A DNA stretch of 64,000 nt from NCBI RefSeq assembly GCF_023223525.1, contig NZ_JALPRX010000023.1, positions 62,001-126,000 on the forward strand, given 5' to 3'. Below, in pieces: positions 33,641-45,711 of this stretch. The notes under the pieces were generated by a model, which ran no database searches, was not told the DNA's origin, and worked only from the letters and a program-made list of their open reading frames with translations. Made by a program: the position numbers and the translations under genes. Within the stretch, counting starts at the first letter, position 1; each line of letters starts with the position of its first letter. Origin of the DNA: Roseomonas acroporae. GTDB taxonomy: Bacteria > Pseudomonadota > Alphaproteobacteria > Acetobacterales > Acetobacteraceae.

Positions 33641-33874
33641 CGGCGCGGTTCCATGGGCCGTGGAGCACCCGGCATGTCGGATATCCGGCCGCGATGGCAA
33701 GGCTGCCGTGCCGCCGGCACGCGCCGCCGCGCCGGCCTGCGGCGGGTGCCGCCTCCCCTGGGCTTCCCGAGGAGGAGGGCGTGCGGCTCCCCGTGGCCCC
33801 GTTCTGCCCGCGGTTTCGCGCCGGCGCGGGTTCCACACTAGAGTGCCGCACGACATTCCCGGAGCGACCTCTCC

Positions 33875-34819
33875 ATGGCCCTGCGCGTGGCGGTCCAGAT
33901 GGACCCGATCCAGTCGATCAACATCGACGCCGACAGCACCTTCGCCCTGATGGAGGAGGCGCAGTCGCGCGGCCACGCGCTGTGGCACTACCTGCCGCGC
34001 GACCTCGCCCTCTCGGCCGGCCGCGTCGTCGCGCGCGCCAACGCGCTGAAGGTCCGGCGCGAGCACGGGAAGCACTGGGAGTTCGGCCCCGACGAGGAGC
34101 TGGACCTCGGCGCCGTGGACGTGGTGCTGCTGCGCCAGGACCCGCCCTTCGACATGGCCTACATCACCACCACCCACATCCTGGAGCACATCCACCCGAA
34201 GGTGCTGGTGGTGAACGACCCGGCCAGCGTGCGCAACGCGCCGGAGAAGCTCTACGTCACCCACTTCCCCGAGCTGATGCCGGAGACGCTGGTCACCGCC
34301 GACCGCGCCCAGATCATGCGCTTCCGGCGGAAGCACGGCGACATCATCGTCAAGCCGCTGTTCGGCAACGGCGGCGCCGGCGTGTTCCACCTGCGGCCCG
34401 ACGACCCGAACCTCAACAGCCTGGTCGAGATGTTCACCGAGCGTTCGCGCGAGCCGCTGGTGGTGCAGAAGTACGTCCCCGCCGTGCGCCAGGGCGACAA
34501 GCGCATCATCCTGGTGGACGGCGAGCCGCTCGGCGCCATCAACCGCGTCCCGGCCGAGGGCGAGAGCCGCTCCAACATGCATGTCGGCGGCCGGCCGGAG
34601 CAGACCACGCTCACCGACCGCGAGCGCGAGATCTGCGACCGCATCGGGCCGGAGCTGAAGGCGCGCGGCCTGATCTTCGTCGGCATCGACGTGATCGGCG
34701 GCTACCTGACCGAGATCAACGTCACCTCGCCCACCGGGCTGCAGGAGGTGGCGCGCTTCGACGGCACCAACCTCGCCGCCGCGATCTGGGACGCGATCGA
34801 GGCTCGCCGCCGGGGCTGA
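33875..34819 (+). CDS. gshB: glutathione synthase
   Basis: 314 residues. It joins gamma-glutamylcysteine and glycine in an ATP-dependent reaction. The N-terminus [20 protein letters not shown], the middle [19 protein letters not shown], the ATP-grasp glycine loop [14 protein letters not shown], and the metal-binding end [19 protein letters not shown] are all typical. GGAG lies 10 bases before the ATG. A perfect 13-bp hairpin follows the stop. Confidence 0.97.
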   Translation: MALRVAVQMDPIQSINIDADSTFALMEEAQSRGHALWHYLPRDLALSAGRVVARANALKVRREHGKHWEFGPDEELDLGAVDVVLLRQDPPFDMAYITTTHILEHIHPKVLVVNDPASVRNAPEKLYVTHFPELMPETLVTADRAQIMRFRRKHGDIIVKPLFGNGGAGVFHLRPDDPNLNSLVEMFTERSREPLVVQKYVPAVRQGDKRIILVDGEPLGAINRVPAEGESRSNMHVGGRPEQTTLTDREREICDRIGPELKARGLIFVGIDVIGGYLTEINVTSPTGLQEVARFDGTNLAAAIWDAIEARRRG

Positions 34820-35441
34820 CATTCACGGCGGCGCCCCGGTCCGGCCGGGGCGCCGCCTCCGGACCCGGCGCCAGGGGGTCGTCGGGGGAAAGCCCTCTCC
34901 GCAACTCCCCCCCTTCCCGGACGACGGGTGGGGCAACGCCGCCGCCGCCGCGATACGCAGGACGGGATTGCCCGACCCGTCTGCGGCGGCGTGAAGGCCG
35001 AGGCTGGACAGCTCAGCCTCATCCGTCGCCCGCATGTCTGGCGCCGGCCGGGTTTCCCCGCGGCGCCCCGGTGATCGCACGGGTCGCGGCGGCGATGCGC
35101 CGCGCGGTCGCGGCGCGGCGGGCCGGACGGGCTGCCCGGCCCGTGACCGCCCCGGCGACGCTCGCGCCGGCCGGCCCGGAAGGCGCCGCTTCGCGCACAT
35201 CCATCAATGTCCGGCTGCGTTCCTTCGGGCGATCGTGTCGCGTCGTCCCGACGGAAGCGACGTGTCACGGCATTTTCATAACGAATTAGTAACGTGTGGC
35301 TTCCGCGCCGGCACAACCGACGCGCCGCAAACTGATGGCGCCGGTGCGGGCAGGCACGCAAAATGAGTTGGCATGGAGAGCTCGAAAGCCTCCTCGCCTC
35401 GCATGCACCGCGACAGATCCAAGACAACAGGGATAGCCACC
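34820..35441. other. Long non-coding stretch upstream of the DSF synthase gene
   Basis: 622 bp. It starts with the gshB hairpin. The middle is GC-rich without a supported gene. The last ~170 bp (35270-35440) are clearly AT-richer and include TTTTCATAACGAATTAGTAAC near 35274, a likely promoter region for the rpfF-like gene. If the gene starts at 35442 the leader is long. Confidence 0.5.
34827..34857 (+). terminator. Strong hairpin after gshB
   Basis: A perfect 13-bp stem (GGCGGCGCCCCGG with CCGGGGCGCCGCC) and a TCCGG loop, seven bases after the stop. It has no T-run, but position and stability fit a terminator. Confidence 0.6.
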
Positions 35442-36422
35442 ATGACCTTCCTCTCCAAGCCCGTGATCGCTGCCACCCCCGCCGAGACCCGTATCGTCGA
35501 GGCGACGTTCGAGGCCGGCCCGGCCGCCAGCCCGGTGCCGGCGCATGTCGAGGTCGCGGCCCGCCGCTACAGCACCCTCGACGTCTCGCTCGATGCGACG
35601 AGCGGCATCTTCTGGTGCCACATGAAGCCCGCCGGCCGCCCGAGCTTCACGCCGGAGCTGCTGCACGAGATCTCGGACATGCAGCTCTGGATCGAGCAGA
35701 TGTTCCAGGCCCGGTCGCACGAGCGGAAGCTGCCCTTCCAGTACTTCGTGATGGGCTCGCGCCTGCCCGGCATCTTCAACCTGGGCGGCGACCTCGGCCT
35801 GTTCGCCGAGCGCATCCGCCAGGGCGACCGCGCCACGATGCGGGAATACGGCCATGTCGCGGTGGAGGCGATCTACCGCAACCACGTCGCCTTCCGCTCG
35901 CCGGTGGTGACGATGGCGCTGGTGCAGGGCGACGCGCTGGGCGGCGGCTTCGAGTGCGCCCTCTCGCTCGACCTGATCGTGGCCGAGCGCAGCGCCAAGC
36001 TCGGCCTGCCGGAGATCCTGTTCAACCTGTTCCCCGGCATGGGCGCCTACAGCTTCCTGTCGCGCCGGCTCGACGCGCAGCGCGCCGAGAAGATGATCAC
36101 CAGCGGCAAGATCTACACCGCCGCGGAGCTGCACGAGATGGGGGTGGTCGACGTGCTGGCCGAGGATGGCGAGGGCGAGCTGGCGATCGAGGAGTATGTC
36201 GAGAAGAACCGCCGCAAGCACAACGCGCACCAGGCCGTCCTGCAGGCGCGGCGCCGCGTCAACCCGGTGACGCTCGACGAGCTGCGCGACGTGGTGGACA
36301 TCTGGGTCGAGGCGGCGCTGCGGCTGGAGGAGCCCGACCTGCGCAAGATGGTGCGGCTGACCCAGGCGCAGGATCGCCGCCGCGCCGCCGTCAACGCGTC
36401 GCTGATGGTCGCCGCGGAGTGA
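35442..36422 (+). CDS. rpfF: RpfF-type DSF synthase (crotonase fold)
   Basis: 326 residues. RpfF proteins make diffusible signal factor, a cis-2-unsaturated fatty acid, through hydratase and thioesterase activity on acyl-ACP. The match to that subfamily is strong: [36 protein letters not shown] and [18 protein letters not shown]. The two catalytic glutamates are present as Glu171 and Glu191, the same 20-residue spacing as Glu141/Glu161 of Xanthomonas RpfF. The ATG at 35442 has AGGGA eight bases before; a further ATG at 35373 would add 23 residues. It converges on an RpfC-type kinase, exactly as in Xanthomonas. Confidence 0.9.
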   Translation: MTFLSKPVIAATPAETRIVEATFEAGPAASPVPAHVEVAARRYSTLDVSLDATSGIFWCHMKPAGRPSFTPELLHEISDMQLWIEQMFQARSHERKLPFQYFVMGSRLPGIFNLGGDLGLFAERIRQGDRATMREYGHVAVEAIYRNHVAFRSPVVTMALVQGDALGGGFECALSLDLIVAERSAKLGLPEILFNLFPGMGAYSFLSRRLDAQRAEKMITSGKIYTAAELHEMGVVDVLAEDGEGELAIEEYVEKNRRKHNAHQAVLQARRRVNPVTLDELRDVVDIWVEAALRLEEPDLRKMVRLTQAQDRRRAAVNASLMVAAE

Positions 36423-36768
36423 CGGGCGCGATCGGCGGGTCGCCCGGCATGGCCGCGCCAGGGGCGATCGGCACGCGCCGGTACGGTCCCGCGGACCGTC
36501 CGCGTCCGACCCGTCGTCCCGGGCCCGGATGCGGCGGCGCCGCGTGGCGGGGTGCGGGATCGGCCGCCGCGCCCGGGCGGGATGCACCCCGACGCGCCGC
36601 GCCGGCGGGGGACGGGCAGGGGGCCTGCTCCGCTCCCGCCGCCCCGACGCGGCCGCGCCGCCGGGCCCGGTGCCGGCAGGCCGCGAGGCCGGCCGCCGGG
36701 TCGGCTACCGGGGCGGTCCCGGGGTCGGTCCCCGGGTCGGTCCCGGCAGCCAAGCGCCCGCATCCGGC
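36423..36768. other. Convergent intergenic region with 12-bp repeats
   Basis: 346 bp between the ends of the rpfF and rpfC genes. No gene is supported. At 36698-36745 there are four 12-bp units of the type GGGTCGGTCCCG in tandem; the same period is seen in several coding linkers of the window. Confidence 0.6.
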
Positions 36769-39300
<2,532 letters not shown>

Positions 39301-39675
39301 GCCGGTCTTCTTCGCCTGCTCCTGGACTGACCGCACCGCGAACCTCCTGCCCGTCCTCGATTCCAGCCCGGCATTTCCTTGCCGGTCGGTTGACGGGCGA
39401 TGCCCGCCCGCGGGAAGGGTCATGCACCGTCGCCGGCGGCGCCATGGTGCCGCCGGCTCCTTTCAGAATGGCGGCTCCCGCCGCCCGCGCCGCCCTCGCG
39501 GCACGCCGCGAGGGCGTGTCGGGGCCGCCGCCGGAAACGCCGGCCGGCGGCAGGCCCGTGCCGGGGCGGACGGATGCGCCGGCCCGGCCCCCTTCGCGAC
39601 GCGCCCGGCATCCCCGGCCGGCTGCCCGGCGGCGACGTCGGCCCGCCCCCGGCCTGCCCCCCTGGCCTGCGCCGG
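39301..39675. other. Gap between the response-regulator gene and rpfC
   Basis: 375 bp, no gene supported. It contains two strong hairpins described separately. If rpfC has its own promoter it must lie here; none is clear. Confidence 0.5.
39432..39515 (-). terminator. Two GC-rich hairpins between the regulator gene and rpfC
   Basis: 39492-39515 is a perfect 10-bp stem (GCCCTCGCGG/CCGCGAGGGC, CACG loop); 39432-39457 is a perfect 9-bp stem (GCCGGCGGC/GCCGCCGGC). They lie in the path of transcription from the regulator gene to rpfC and could limit read-through. No T-run is present. Confidence 0.35.
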
Positions 39676-41820
39676 TCAGCCGAGGCGGGGGAGGGACTTG
39701 CGCCGCCGCACCAGTCCGGCGAACACGTCCGGCTCCAGGGGCTGGCTGAAGTAGTAGCCCTGGATCTCGTCGCAGCCTTCCGCCATCAGCTGCGCGAGCT
39801 GCTCGACCGTCTCGACCCCCTCGGCCAGCACGTCCACGTTCAGGCTGTGGCCGAGGGTGATGATGGCGCGCACGATCGCCGTGTCGCTCGGGTCGGTGCG
39901 CAGGTTGCGCACGAAAGACTGGTCGATCTTCAGCCGGTCCACGGGGAAGTTCTTGACGTAGGAAAGCGAGGAGTAGCCGGTTCCGAAGTCGTCGATCGAC
40001 AGGCGCACGCCGAGGTCCTTGAGGTCGCGCAGCACCGACGCCGCGGCCTCGGCGTCCTCCATCAGGATCCCCTCCGTCAGCTCCAGGTCGAGCATGTTGG
40101 GATCGAAGCCGGTCTCCTCCAGGGCCTCCGTCACCACCTGCCGCACGTCCTGGCGGCGGAACTGGATGGGGGAGAGGTTGACCGCCATGCGGACCGGCGG
40201 GAGGCCGGCATCGGCCCAGCGCTTGGCCTGGGCGCAGGCCTCGCGCAGCACCCACTGGTTGATCGGGACGATCAGCCCGTTCTCCTCGGCCAGCGGCAGG
40301 AACTCGCCCGGGCGCAGCAGGCCCCAGCCCGGCCGCTGCCAGCGCAGCAGCGCCTCGGCCCCCACCACCTGGCCGGTGCGCAGGCTCACCTGCGGCTGGT
40401 AGTGCAGCACGAACTGCTCGCGCGCGAGGCCGGCGCGCAGGTCGGCCGCGAGCACGATCGCCTCGCGGGCGCGCCGGTCCATGTCGGATTCGAAGAAGCT
40501 GACCGCGTCGCCGCCCGCCGACTTGGCGCGGTACATGGCGAGGTCGGCGTTGCGCAGCAGCTCCTCCACCTCGCCGCCGTCGTCGGGCGAGAGGGTGATG
40601 CCGACGCTGGCGCCCAGGCTGATCTCCTGGCTGTCGCTGAAGAAAGGCACGGCGATCGCCTCGGTGACGCGCCGGGCGAAGTCGGCCGCGTCGTCGCGCC
40701 GGGTCAGGCCGGTCTGCACGACGGCGAACTCGTCGCCGCCGAGCCGCGCCACGGTGTCCTCCTCGCCCGCCAGCGCCAGCAGCCGGCCCGCCACCTCGCG
40801 CAGCAGCCGGTCGCCGGTCTGGTGGCCGAGCGCGTCGTTCACCGCCTTGAAGCGGTCGAGGTCGAGGAAGTGCAGCGCGAACATGCGCCCGCCGCGGCGC
40901 GAACGCGCCAGCTCCCGGCCCAGCCGCTCGGCCAGCAGGACGCGGTTCGGCAGGTCGGTCAGCGAGTCGTGGTGGGCCATGTGGCGCAGCCGCGCCTCGG
41001 CCACCTTGCGGTCGGTGATGTCGATCGCCGTGGTCAGCACGCCCACCGTGTCGCCGGTGCCATCGCGCAGCGGCGCCTTGTTGGTCAGGTAGGTGCGGCG
41101 CACCCCGCTGGCGTCCTCGATCTCCTCCTCGTAGCTGCCGAGCGCCTTGCCGGTCTCGAACACCAGCCGGTCCAGCCCGCGCGACCGCTCGCCCTGTTCG
41201 GGGCCGAACATGGCGGCGGGCAGGCCGGCCAGCGCCGCCGGCGTCGACCCGGCGATGCGCGCCTGATGGGCGTTGACGAAGATGCAGCGGCCCTGCCGGT
41301 CGGTGGCGCTGATCATGGCCGGCACGGTGTCGATCACCTGCGTCAGCGATTCCAGGCTGTTGCGCAGCAGCGCCTGGCGCGAGCGCTCGCTGTCCTCCAG
41401 CTCGCGCTCCAGCGTCTGGGCGCGGGAGCGGATGATGAGCTGCTGCTTGCGCAGCTTCAGCAGGTTGCGGGCGCGGGTGGTGAATTCGTAGTGGTCCACC
41501 GGGCTCTGCAGGAAGTCGGTGGCCCCGGCCTCCAGGGCGCGCAGGCGGAAGGAGCGGTCGTCGTAGGCGGTGATGACCACCACCGGCACCTCCGCGCCGT
41601 GCGGCTTCTCGCGCAGCCGGCGGGTGAACTCGGCGCCGTCGATGTTGGGCATCTTGTAGTCGGTCACGACCAGGTCCGGCGCGTTGTGGTCGAGCCATTC
41701 CAGCGCCTTCAGCGGATCGCCGAACACCTGGACGGTGACGTCGTCCTCCAGCGAGGCGGCCAGTCGCGAGAAGATGTTCCGGTTGGTGATGCGGTCGTCG
41801 AGGATGACGATGGTGGGCAT
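39676..41820 (-). CDS. response regulator with PAS, GGDEF and EAL domains
   Basis: 714 residues. Receiver domain (1-125; Asp54 in [12 protein letters not shown]), a coiled linker, a PAS domain (~158-278), GGDEF (~280-450; intact RLGGDEFAV at 361-365) and EAL (~455-705; [32 protein letters not shown], all typical of active phosphodiesterases). The receiver lacks the usual switch lysine: FLQSPVD has Ser106 in its place. The GGDEF I-site arginine is missing (GEED). By position it stands where RpfG (REC-HD-GYP) sits in Xanthomonas, so it is the likely output partner of the RpfC kinase. The ATG at 41820 matches the receiver start. Confidence 0.93.
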   Translation of the reverse strand: MPTIVILDDRITNRNIFSRLAASLEDDVTVQVFGDPLKALEWLDHNAPDLVVTDYKMPNIDGAEFTRRLREKPHGAEVPVVVITAYDDRSFRLRALEAGATDFLQSPVDHYEFTTRARNLLKLRKQQLIIRSRAQTLERELEDSERSRQALLRNSLESLTQVIDTVPAMISATDRQGRCIFVNAHQARIAGSTPAALAGLPAAMFGPEQGERSRGLDRLVFETGKALGSYEEEIEDASGVRRTYLTNKAPLRDGTGDTVGVLTTAIDITDRKVAEARLRHMAHHDSLTDLPNRVLLAERLGRELARSRRGGRMFALHFLDLDRFKAVNDALGHQTGDRLLREVAGRLLALAGEEDTVARLGGDEFAVVQTGLTRRDDAADFARRVTEAIAVPFFSDSQEISLGASVGITLSPDDGGEVEELLRNADLAMYRAKSAGGDAVSFFESDMDRRAREAIVLAADLRAGLAREQFVLHYQPQVSLRTGQVVGAEALLRWQRPGWGLLRPGEFLPLAEENGLIVPINQWVLREACAQAKRWADAGLPPVRMAVNLSPIQFRRQDVRQVVTEALEETGFDPNMLDLELTEGILMEDAEAAASVLRDLKDLGVRLSIDDFGTGYSSLSYVKNFPVDRLKIDQSFVRNLRTDPSDTAIVRAIITLGHSLNVDVLAEGVETVEQLAQLMAEGCDEIQGYYFSQPLEPDVFAGLVRRRKSLPRLG

Positions 41821-42088
41821 CGCGCTCTGCCGCCGCCTTGAAGGAATTTTCGGAAAGCCGCTCCGCAGAAACAAATACAACCCGGCGACTAAGCAAGGAA
41901 GGGAAGTTCGTCCCTTGTATGCCGTGATGATGGATGAAACAACCGGTCACGGAGGGCCCGTCTGCCGGCCGGGACGCGGGCCGGTTTTCCGCGCGGCGCC
42001 TCGCGTGGCGATCCTTGCCCGCGATCCGCGACTCCCGTGGAGGCCGCTCCGGCGGCCGATTCCCGCGCGCCGTGGCGGTGGACCGGCC

Positions 42089-42862
42089 TCACCCTCGGAA
42101 CCGGCCGCCGCCGTCCACGTCCACCACCGTGCCGCTGAGGTAGCCGCCGCGGGGCGAGGCGAGGAACACGGCCAGCGAGGCGATCTCCTCCGGTTCCGCC
42201 GGCCGGGCGAAGGGGAGGTCGTGCAGCGTCTCCTCCCAGCGCGCCTCGTCGCCGAAGCGGTCGCGCGCCCGCGCGCGGGCGAGGGTGACGATCCGGTCGG
42301 TGCGGGTCGCCGCCGGGTTGATGCCGACGACGCGGACGCCGGAGTCGACGCTGCGGCCGCCGAGCGCCTCGGTGAAGGCGATCAGCGCGGCATTGCCGGC
42401 GGCGCCGCAGATGTAGTCGGCCCGCGGCGCGCGCCCGGCCATGCCGATGACGTTGAGGACCACCCCGCTGCCGCGCGCCTGCATGGCGGGCAGGTAGAGC
42501 TGCGTCAGGTGGACATAGCCGAACACCTTGAGCTGCCACGCCTCCTGCCAGCGGGCGAGGCCGATGCGGTCGAGGCCGCCGCCCGGGATGGCGCCGGCAT
42601 TGTTGACAAGGATGTCGATGCCGGGCTCGGCGGCCGCGAGGGCCTCGCGCGCGGCGGCGTCGGCGAGGTCCGCGGCATGCGTGGCGACGGCGACGTCGTG
42701 GCGCGCCCGCAGCCCGGCGGCGGCCGCCTCCAGCGCCGCGGCGTCGCGGGAGGCCAGAACGAGGTCGCAGCCTTCGGCGGCGAAGGCGGCCGCGCAGGCG
42801 AGGCCGATTCCCCGGGAGCCGCCGGTGACCAGCACCCGCGCGCCTCGCAACCGCATGTCCAT
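42089..42862 (-). CDS. SDR family protein without the usual catalytic residues
   Basis: 257 residues. The nucleotide loop VLVTGGSRGIGLA and NNAG mark a classical short-chain dehydrogenase fold. At the active site the family Ser is replaced (NVIGMAG) and the YxxxK motif reads YICGA, so the lysine is lost. The run YICGAAGNAALIAFTEALGG is a recurrent variant in proteobacterial SDRs, so this is probably not a recent mutation. The ATG pair at 42862/42856 follows GGGGAGAGAG. Its reaction and substrate are unknown. Confidence 0.85.
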   Translation of the reverse strand: MDMRLRGARVLVTGGSRGIGLACAAAFAAEGCDLVLASRDAAALEAAAAGLRARHDVAVATHAADLADAAAREALAAAEPGIDILVNNAGAIPGGGLDRIGLARWQEAWQLKVFGYVHLTQLYLPAMQARGSGVVLNVIGMAGRAPRADYICGAAGNAALIAFTEALGGRSVDSGVRVVGINPAATRTDRIVTLARARARDRFGDEARWEETLHDLPFARPAEPEEIASLAVFLASPRGGYLSGTVVDVDGGGRFRG

Positions 42863-43494
42863 GTCTCTCTCCCCGCCCGTTGCCGCCACCCTATCGGCGG
42901 CGGGGGAGGGCGGGAAGCCACCGGGAGACGGCCCGGTCGGGGCCGCCCCGGATGTCCGCGCCGGTTGCCGTCGCGGGCCGGGCGCGGGCCGGGCGCGGCC
43001 CCGGACCGCCGGCCGGGGCGGCGGCACGCCGGGGCCGGCGGTCGAGTCCCTCGCGCCCGGGCCTCGGTCCGCGGGGCCCGCCGCAGCGCCGCCCCGTCCA
43101 TCCGCGGGGGCGGGAATGCCGCGCCGCGACGCCCGGGCGTCGAGCCGGGCGCGGACCGGGCCGGGCTCCGCCGTTCCCTTGCCTTAGAATTGAGCGGCAT
43201 GAGAAAGAATTGAGCGGCATGAGAATTGAGCGGCATGGTGTTGCGCCGGTTGGCCGCCGGACCTCGCCGCGCCGGCCCCGCGGGCGCCGGTCCTTCCGCC
43301 GGCCATCGGACCCCGCCTCCGTCGGGATGCCCGCAGGCGGGACGGGCAGGACCGGGGGCGACGGGGGGCGGTGCCGGCATCCCGCGCGCCGGGGCCCGGG
43401 CGGAGGCGGAATGCACCGATGCCCCGGGCGTTCCCACGGGTTCTTTCGGGGCCGGGCGCTTGCGGTCGCCCGACCGGACGGCTAACCCGCGCCC
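42863..43494. other. Long gap upstream of lnt
   Basis: 632 bp between the divergent SDR and lnt genes. No gene is supported; open frames are GC artefacts. At 43187-43237 there are three direct repeats, listed separately. No sigma-70 promoter is evident. Confidence 0.5.
43187..43237 (+). repeat. Three direct repeats GAATTGAGCGGCATGA upstream of lnt
   Basis: Copies begin at 43187, 43207 and 43223; the first two share GAATTGAGCGGCATGAG and the third has its last base changed. The spacings are 20 and 16 bp. The core is AT-richer than its surroundings. They lie about 260-310 bp before the lnt start and could be regulator sites or a slippage product. Confidence 0.7.
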
Positions 43495-45078
43495 GTGTCC
43501 GATACCGCTCCTTCCCGCCCCGCATGCCGGCCGGCCGGTCGGCTGGCTTCCCGACTCGCCGCCCTGCGGGGCTGGCGGGCTTCGCTGGCCGCCTGCGGCC
43601 TCGGCCTGCTGTCGGCCCTGGCGTTGCCGCCGGTGCATGCCGTGCCGGTCCTGCTGCTGTCGATTCCGGGCCTGATCGTGCTGGCCGGGGCGGCGCCGGG
43701 CTGGCGGCGCGCCGCGTGGCTCGGCTTCTGCTGGGGGTGGGGGCATCATCTCGGCGGTCTGTACTGGATCACCTCGGCGATCCTGATCGAGGCGGACCGC
43801 TTCTGGTGGCTGGTGCCGATCGCGGTGCCCGCCGTGGCGGTGCCGCTTGCCCTGGCCATGGCGCTGCCCGCCGCGGCGGCGCGCCTCGCGGCGCCCGGCT
43901 GGCCCCGGCTGCTGGCCTTCGCCGCGGTCTGGGTCGCGGCCGAGATGCTGCGCGGGGTGGTGCTGACCGGCTTCCCGTGGAACCTGCTCGGCAGCGTCTG
44001 GGCCTTCGCGGCGCTGCCGCTCCAGGGCGCGTCGCTGGTCGGGGTGCACGGCCTGTCGCTGCTGACGGTGCTGCTGGCCGGGCTGCCGCTGCTCGGGCGG
44101 CGGGCCTGGGCGGGAGGGTTCGCGCTGGTGCTCGCCGCCGGCGTCTTCGGCTTCTTGCGGCTGCAGGCCGCGGACCCCCCACCGCAACCCTGGCGCGTGA
44201 TCGTCGTCCAGGGCAATGTGCAGCAAGACACGAAATGGCGGGAGGATGCGCGCTGGCCGATCTTCAACCGCTACCTGAATCTTACCCGTGCCGCCGTGGC
44301 GCAGCCCCTGCCGCCCGGCGCCCCTGCCGGCACGCGCACCGTGGTCGCCTGGCCGGAGACGGCGAGCCCCTTCCTGCTCGGCGAGGATCCGGTGGCGAGT
44401 CGCCTGGCGGGGGAGACGCTGCCGCCGGGCGGCGTGCTGCTGGCCGGCAGCGTCCGGGTGGAGTGGGGGCCGGACCGGCGGCCCGAGCACGTCTTCAACA
44501 GCATGATCGCCCTCGACGAGGCGGGACGGACGCTCGCCGCCTACGACAAGTCCCATCTCGTGCCCTTCGGCGAATACATGCCCTGGCGCGGCCTGATGCC
44601 GGTGCGTATCGTGCGCGGCTCGATGGACTTCACCCCCGGCCGCGGCCCGGAGGCGATCGCGCCCGGCGGCCTGCCGCCCTTTGGTACGCTGATCTGCTAC
44701 GAGGTGATCTTCCCCGGTGCCGTCGTGCCGGCGCCGCGTCCGGACTGGCTGCTCAACATCACCAACGACGCGTGGTTCGGCGCCTCCGCCGGGCCCTACC
44801 AGCATCTGGCCGCGGTACGGCTGCGCGCGGTGGAGGAGGGCCTGCCGATCGCCCGCGCCGCGCAGACCGGAATCTCGGCGCTGGTGGATGCGCGTGGCCG
44901 GGTGCTCGCGCATCTCGGCCTCGGGGAGTCGGGAAGCCTGGCCGCGCTGCTGCCGGGGCGTGGCCGAGCGACGCTGTTCTCCCGGCTCGGCCTGTATCTG
45001 CCCGGCGGGTTGGCCCTGCTCTGCCTGCTCGCCGCGGTGGCTGGAACCATCGTCATGTCTCGAAACGAGAGACCATAA
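43495..45078 (+). CDS. lnt: apolipoprotein N-acyltransferase
   Basis: 527 residues. It adds the third acyl chain to lipoproteins at the outer face of the inner membrane. About six N-terminal membrane segments (to residue ~225) precede a nitrilase domain. The catalytic triad is visible as Glu in VAWPETASPF, Lys in AAYDKSHLVPFGEYMP and Cys in GTLICYEVIFPG, with NITNDAWFG. A final membrane segment ends the protein. The start is a GTG at 43495. Next on the strand comes an XRE regulator with its own promoter. Confidence 0.95.
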   Translation: MSDTAPSRPACRPAGRLASRLAALRGWRASLAACGLGLLSALALPPVHAVPVLLLSIPGLIVLAGAAPGWRRAAWLGFCWGWGHHLGGLYWITSAILIEADRFWWLVPIAVPAVAVPLALAMALPAAAARLAAPGWPRLLAFAAVWVAAEMLRGVVLTGFPWNLLGSVWAFAALPLQGASLVGVHGLSLLTVLLAGLPLLGRRAWAGGFALVLAAGVFGFLRLQAADPPPQPWRVIVVQGNVQQDTKWREDARWPIFNRYLNLTRAAVAQPLPPGAPAGTRTVVAWPETASPFLLGEDPVASRLAGETLPPGGVLLAGSVRVEWGPDRRPEHVFNSMIALDEAGRTLAAYDKSHLVPFGEYMPWRGLMPVRIVRGSMDFTPGRGPEAIAPGGLPPFGTLICYEVIFPGAVVPAPRPDWLLNITNDAWFGASAGPYQHLAAVRLRAVEEGLPIARAAQTGISALVDARGRVLAHLGLGESGSLAALLPGRGRATLFSRLGLYLPGGLALLCLLAAVAGTIVMSRNERP

Positions 45079-45101
45079 GGTGGAAAGTATAAATTTTGAT
45101 A

Positions 45102-45143
45102 TTTGTCAAAATGGTTGACAAATGGTTTCCGTGCGAATATCCA
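45102..45143 (+). promoter_or_regulatory. Promoter with overlapping palindromic operator before the XRE gene
   Basis: TTGACA (45115-45120) and TATCCA (45138-45143) are spaced by 17 bp, a good sigma-70 match. A perfect inverted repeat TTTGTCAA-AATGG-TTGACAAA (45102-45122) covers the -35 box, the classic place for a repressor. The regulator encoded directly downstream is the obvious candidate, so this is likely autoregulation. Confidence 0.65.
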
Positions 45144-45171
45144 GAAATTGGTTTCAGGAAAGGCGTGGTCG

Positions 45172-45711
45172 ATGGCAACCGAGGCAGCAAAGCCGGTGGG
45201 GTCACCCACCCAAGTGCTGCAGCTTCATGTCCCGACCCCCGTGGCGCGCATAGGGAAATCGAATATGCCGAGTGACGACACGTCCGATCGCCCGGAGCGT
45301 GAGCACCGCGCCAGCCCGATCGACGTGCATGTCGGGACGAGGGTGCGCCTACGCCGGACGCTGCTCGGCATGAGCCAGGAGCGGCTGGGTGAGGCGCTCG
45401 GGCTGACCTTCCAGCAGGTCCAGAAGTACGAGCGCGGGGTGAACCGGATCGGCGCCAGCCGCCTGTTCGACCTCGCCCGTGTCCTGGACGTGCCGATCGG
45501 CTTCTTCTTCGACGACATGCCGGACGCCATGGGCGGCCAGGGCGGCGGACGCCGCGCCTCGGGCTTCGCCGAATCCCAGGACGGCTTCGAGGACGACACG
45601 CTGCACCGGCGCGAGACGCTGGAGTTGGTGCGCGCCTACTACCGCATCAACGATCCGGCCGTGCGCAAGCGGGTCTTCGACCTGATCAAGAGCCTGGCAC
45701 CGACCGAGTAG
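45172..45711 (+). CDS. XRE family transcriptional regulator
   Basis: 179 residues. After ~45 flexible residues comes a Cro/CI helix-turn-helix: VGTRVRLRRTLLGMSQERLGEAL (in parts), GLTFQQVQKYERGVNRIGASRL, then a short C-terminal region with ELVRAYYRINDPAVRKRVFDLI. The form is common in Alphaproteobacteria as a single-domain regulator. The ATG at 45172 has AGGAAAGG eight bases upstream and fits the promoter at 45115-45143; a second ATG at 45265 with AGGGA is also possible. Its 3' end overlaps the convergent DUF2244 gene by 26 bp. Confidence 0.9.
   Translation: MATEAAKPVGSPTQVLQLHVPTPVARIGKSNMPSDDTSDRPEREHRASPIDVHVGTRVRLRRTLLGMSQERLGEALGLTFQQVQKYERGVNRIGASRLFDLARVLDVPIGFFFDDMPDAMGGQGGGRRASGFAESQDGFEDDTLHRRETLELVRAYYRINDPAVRKRVFDLIKSLAPTE

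Noticed and set aside
34970-35010. A fourth copy of repeat family 3 (GACGGG ... GCGGCGTGAAGGCCG)
   Set aside because: The match is short and broken; chance similarity cannot be excluded by eye.
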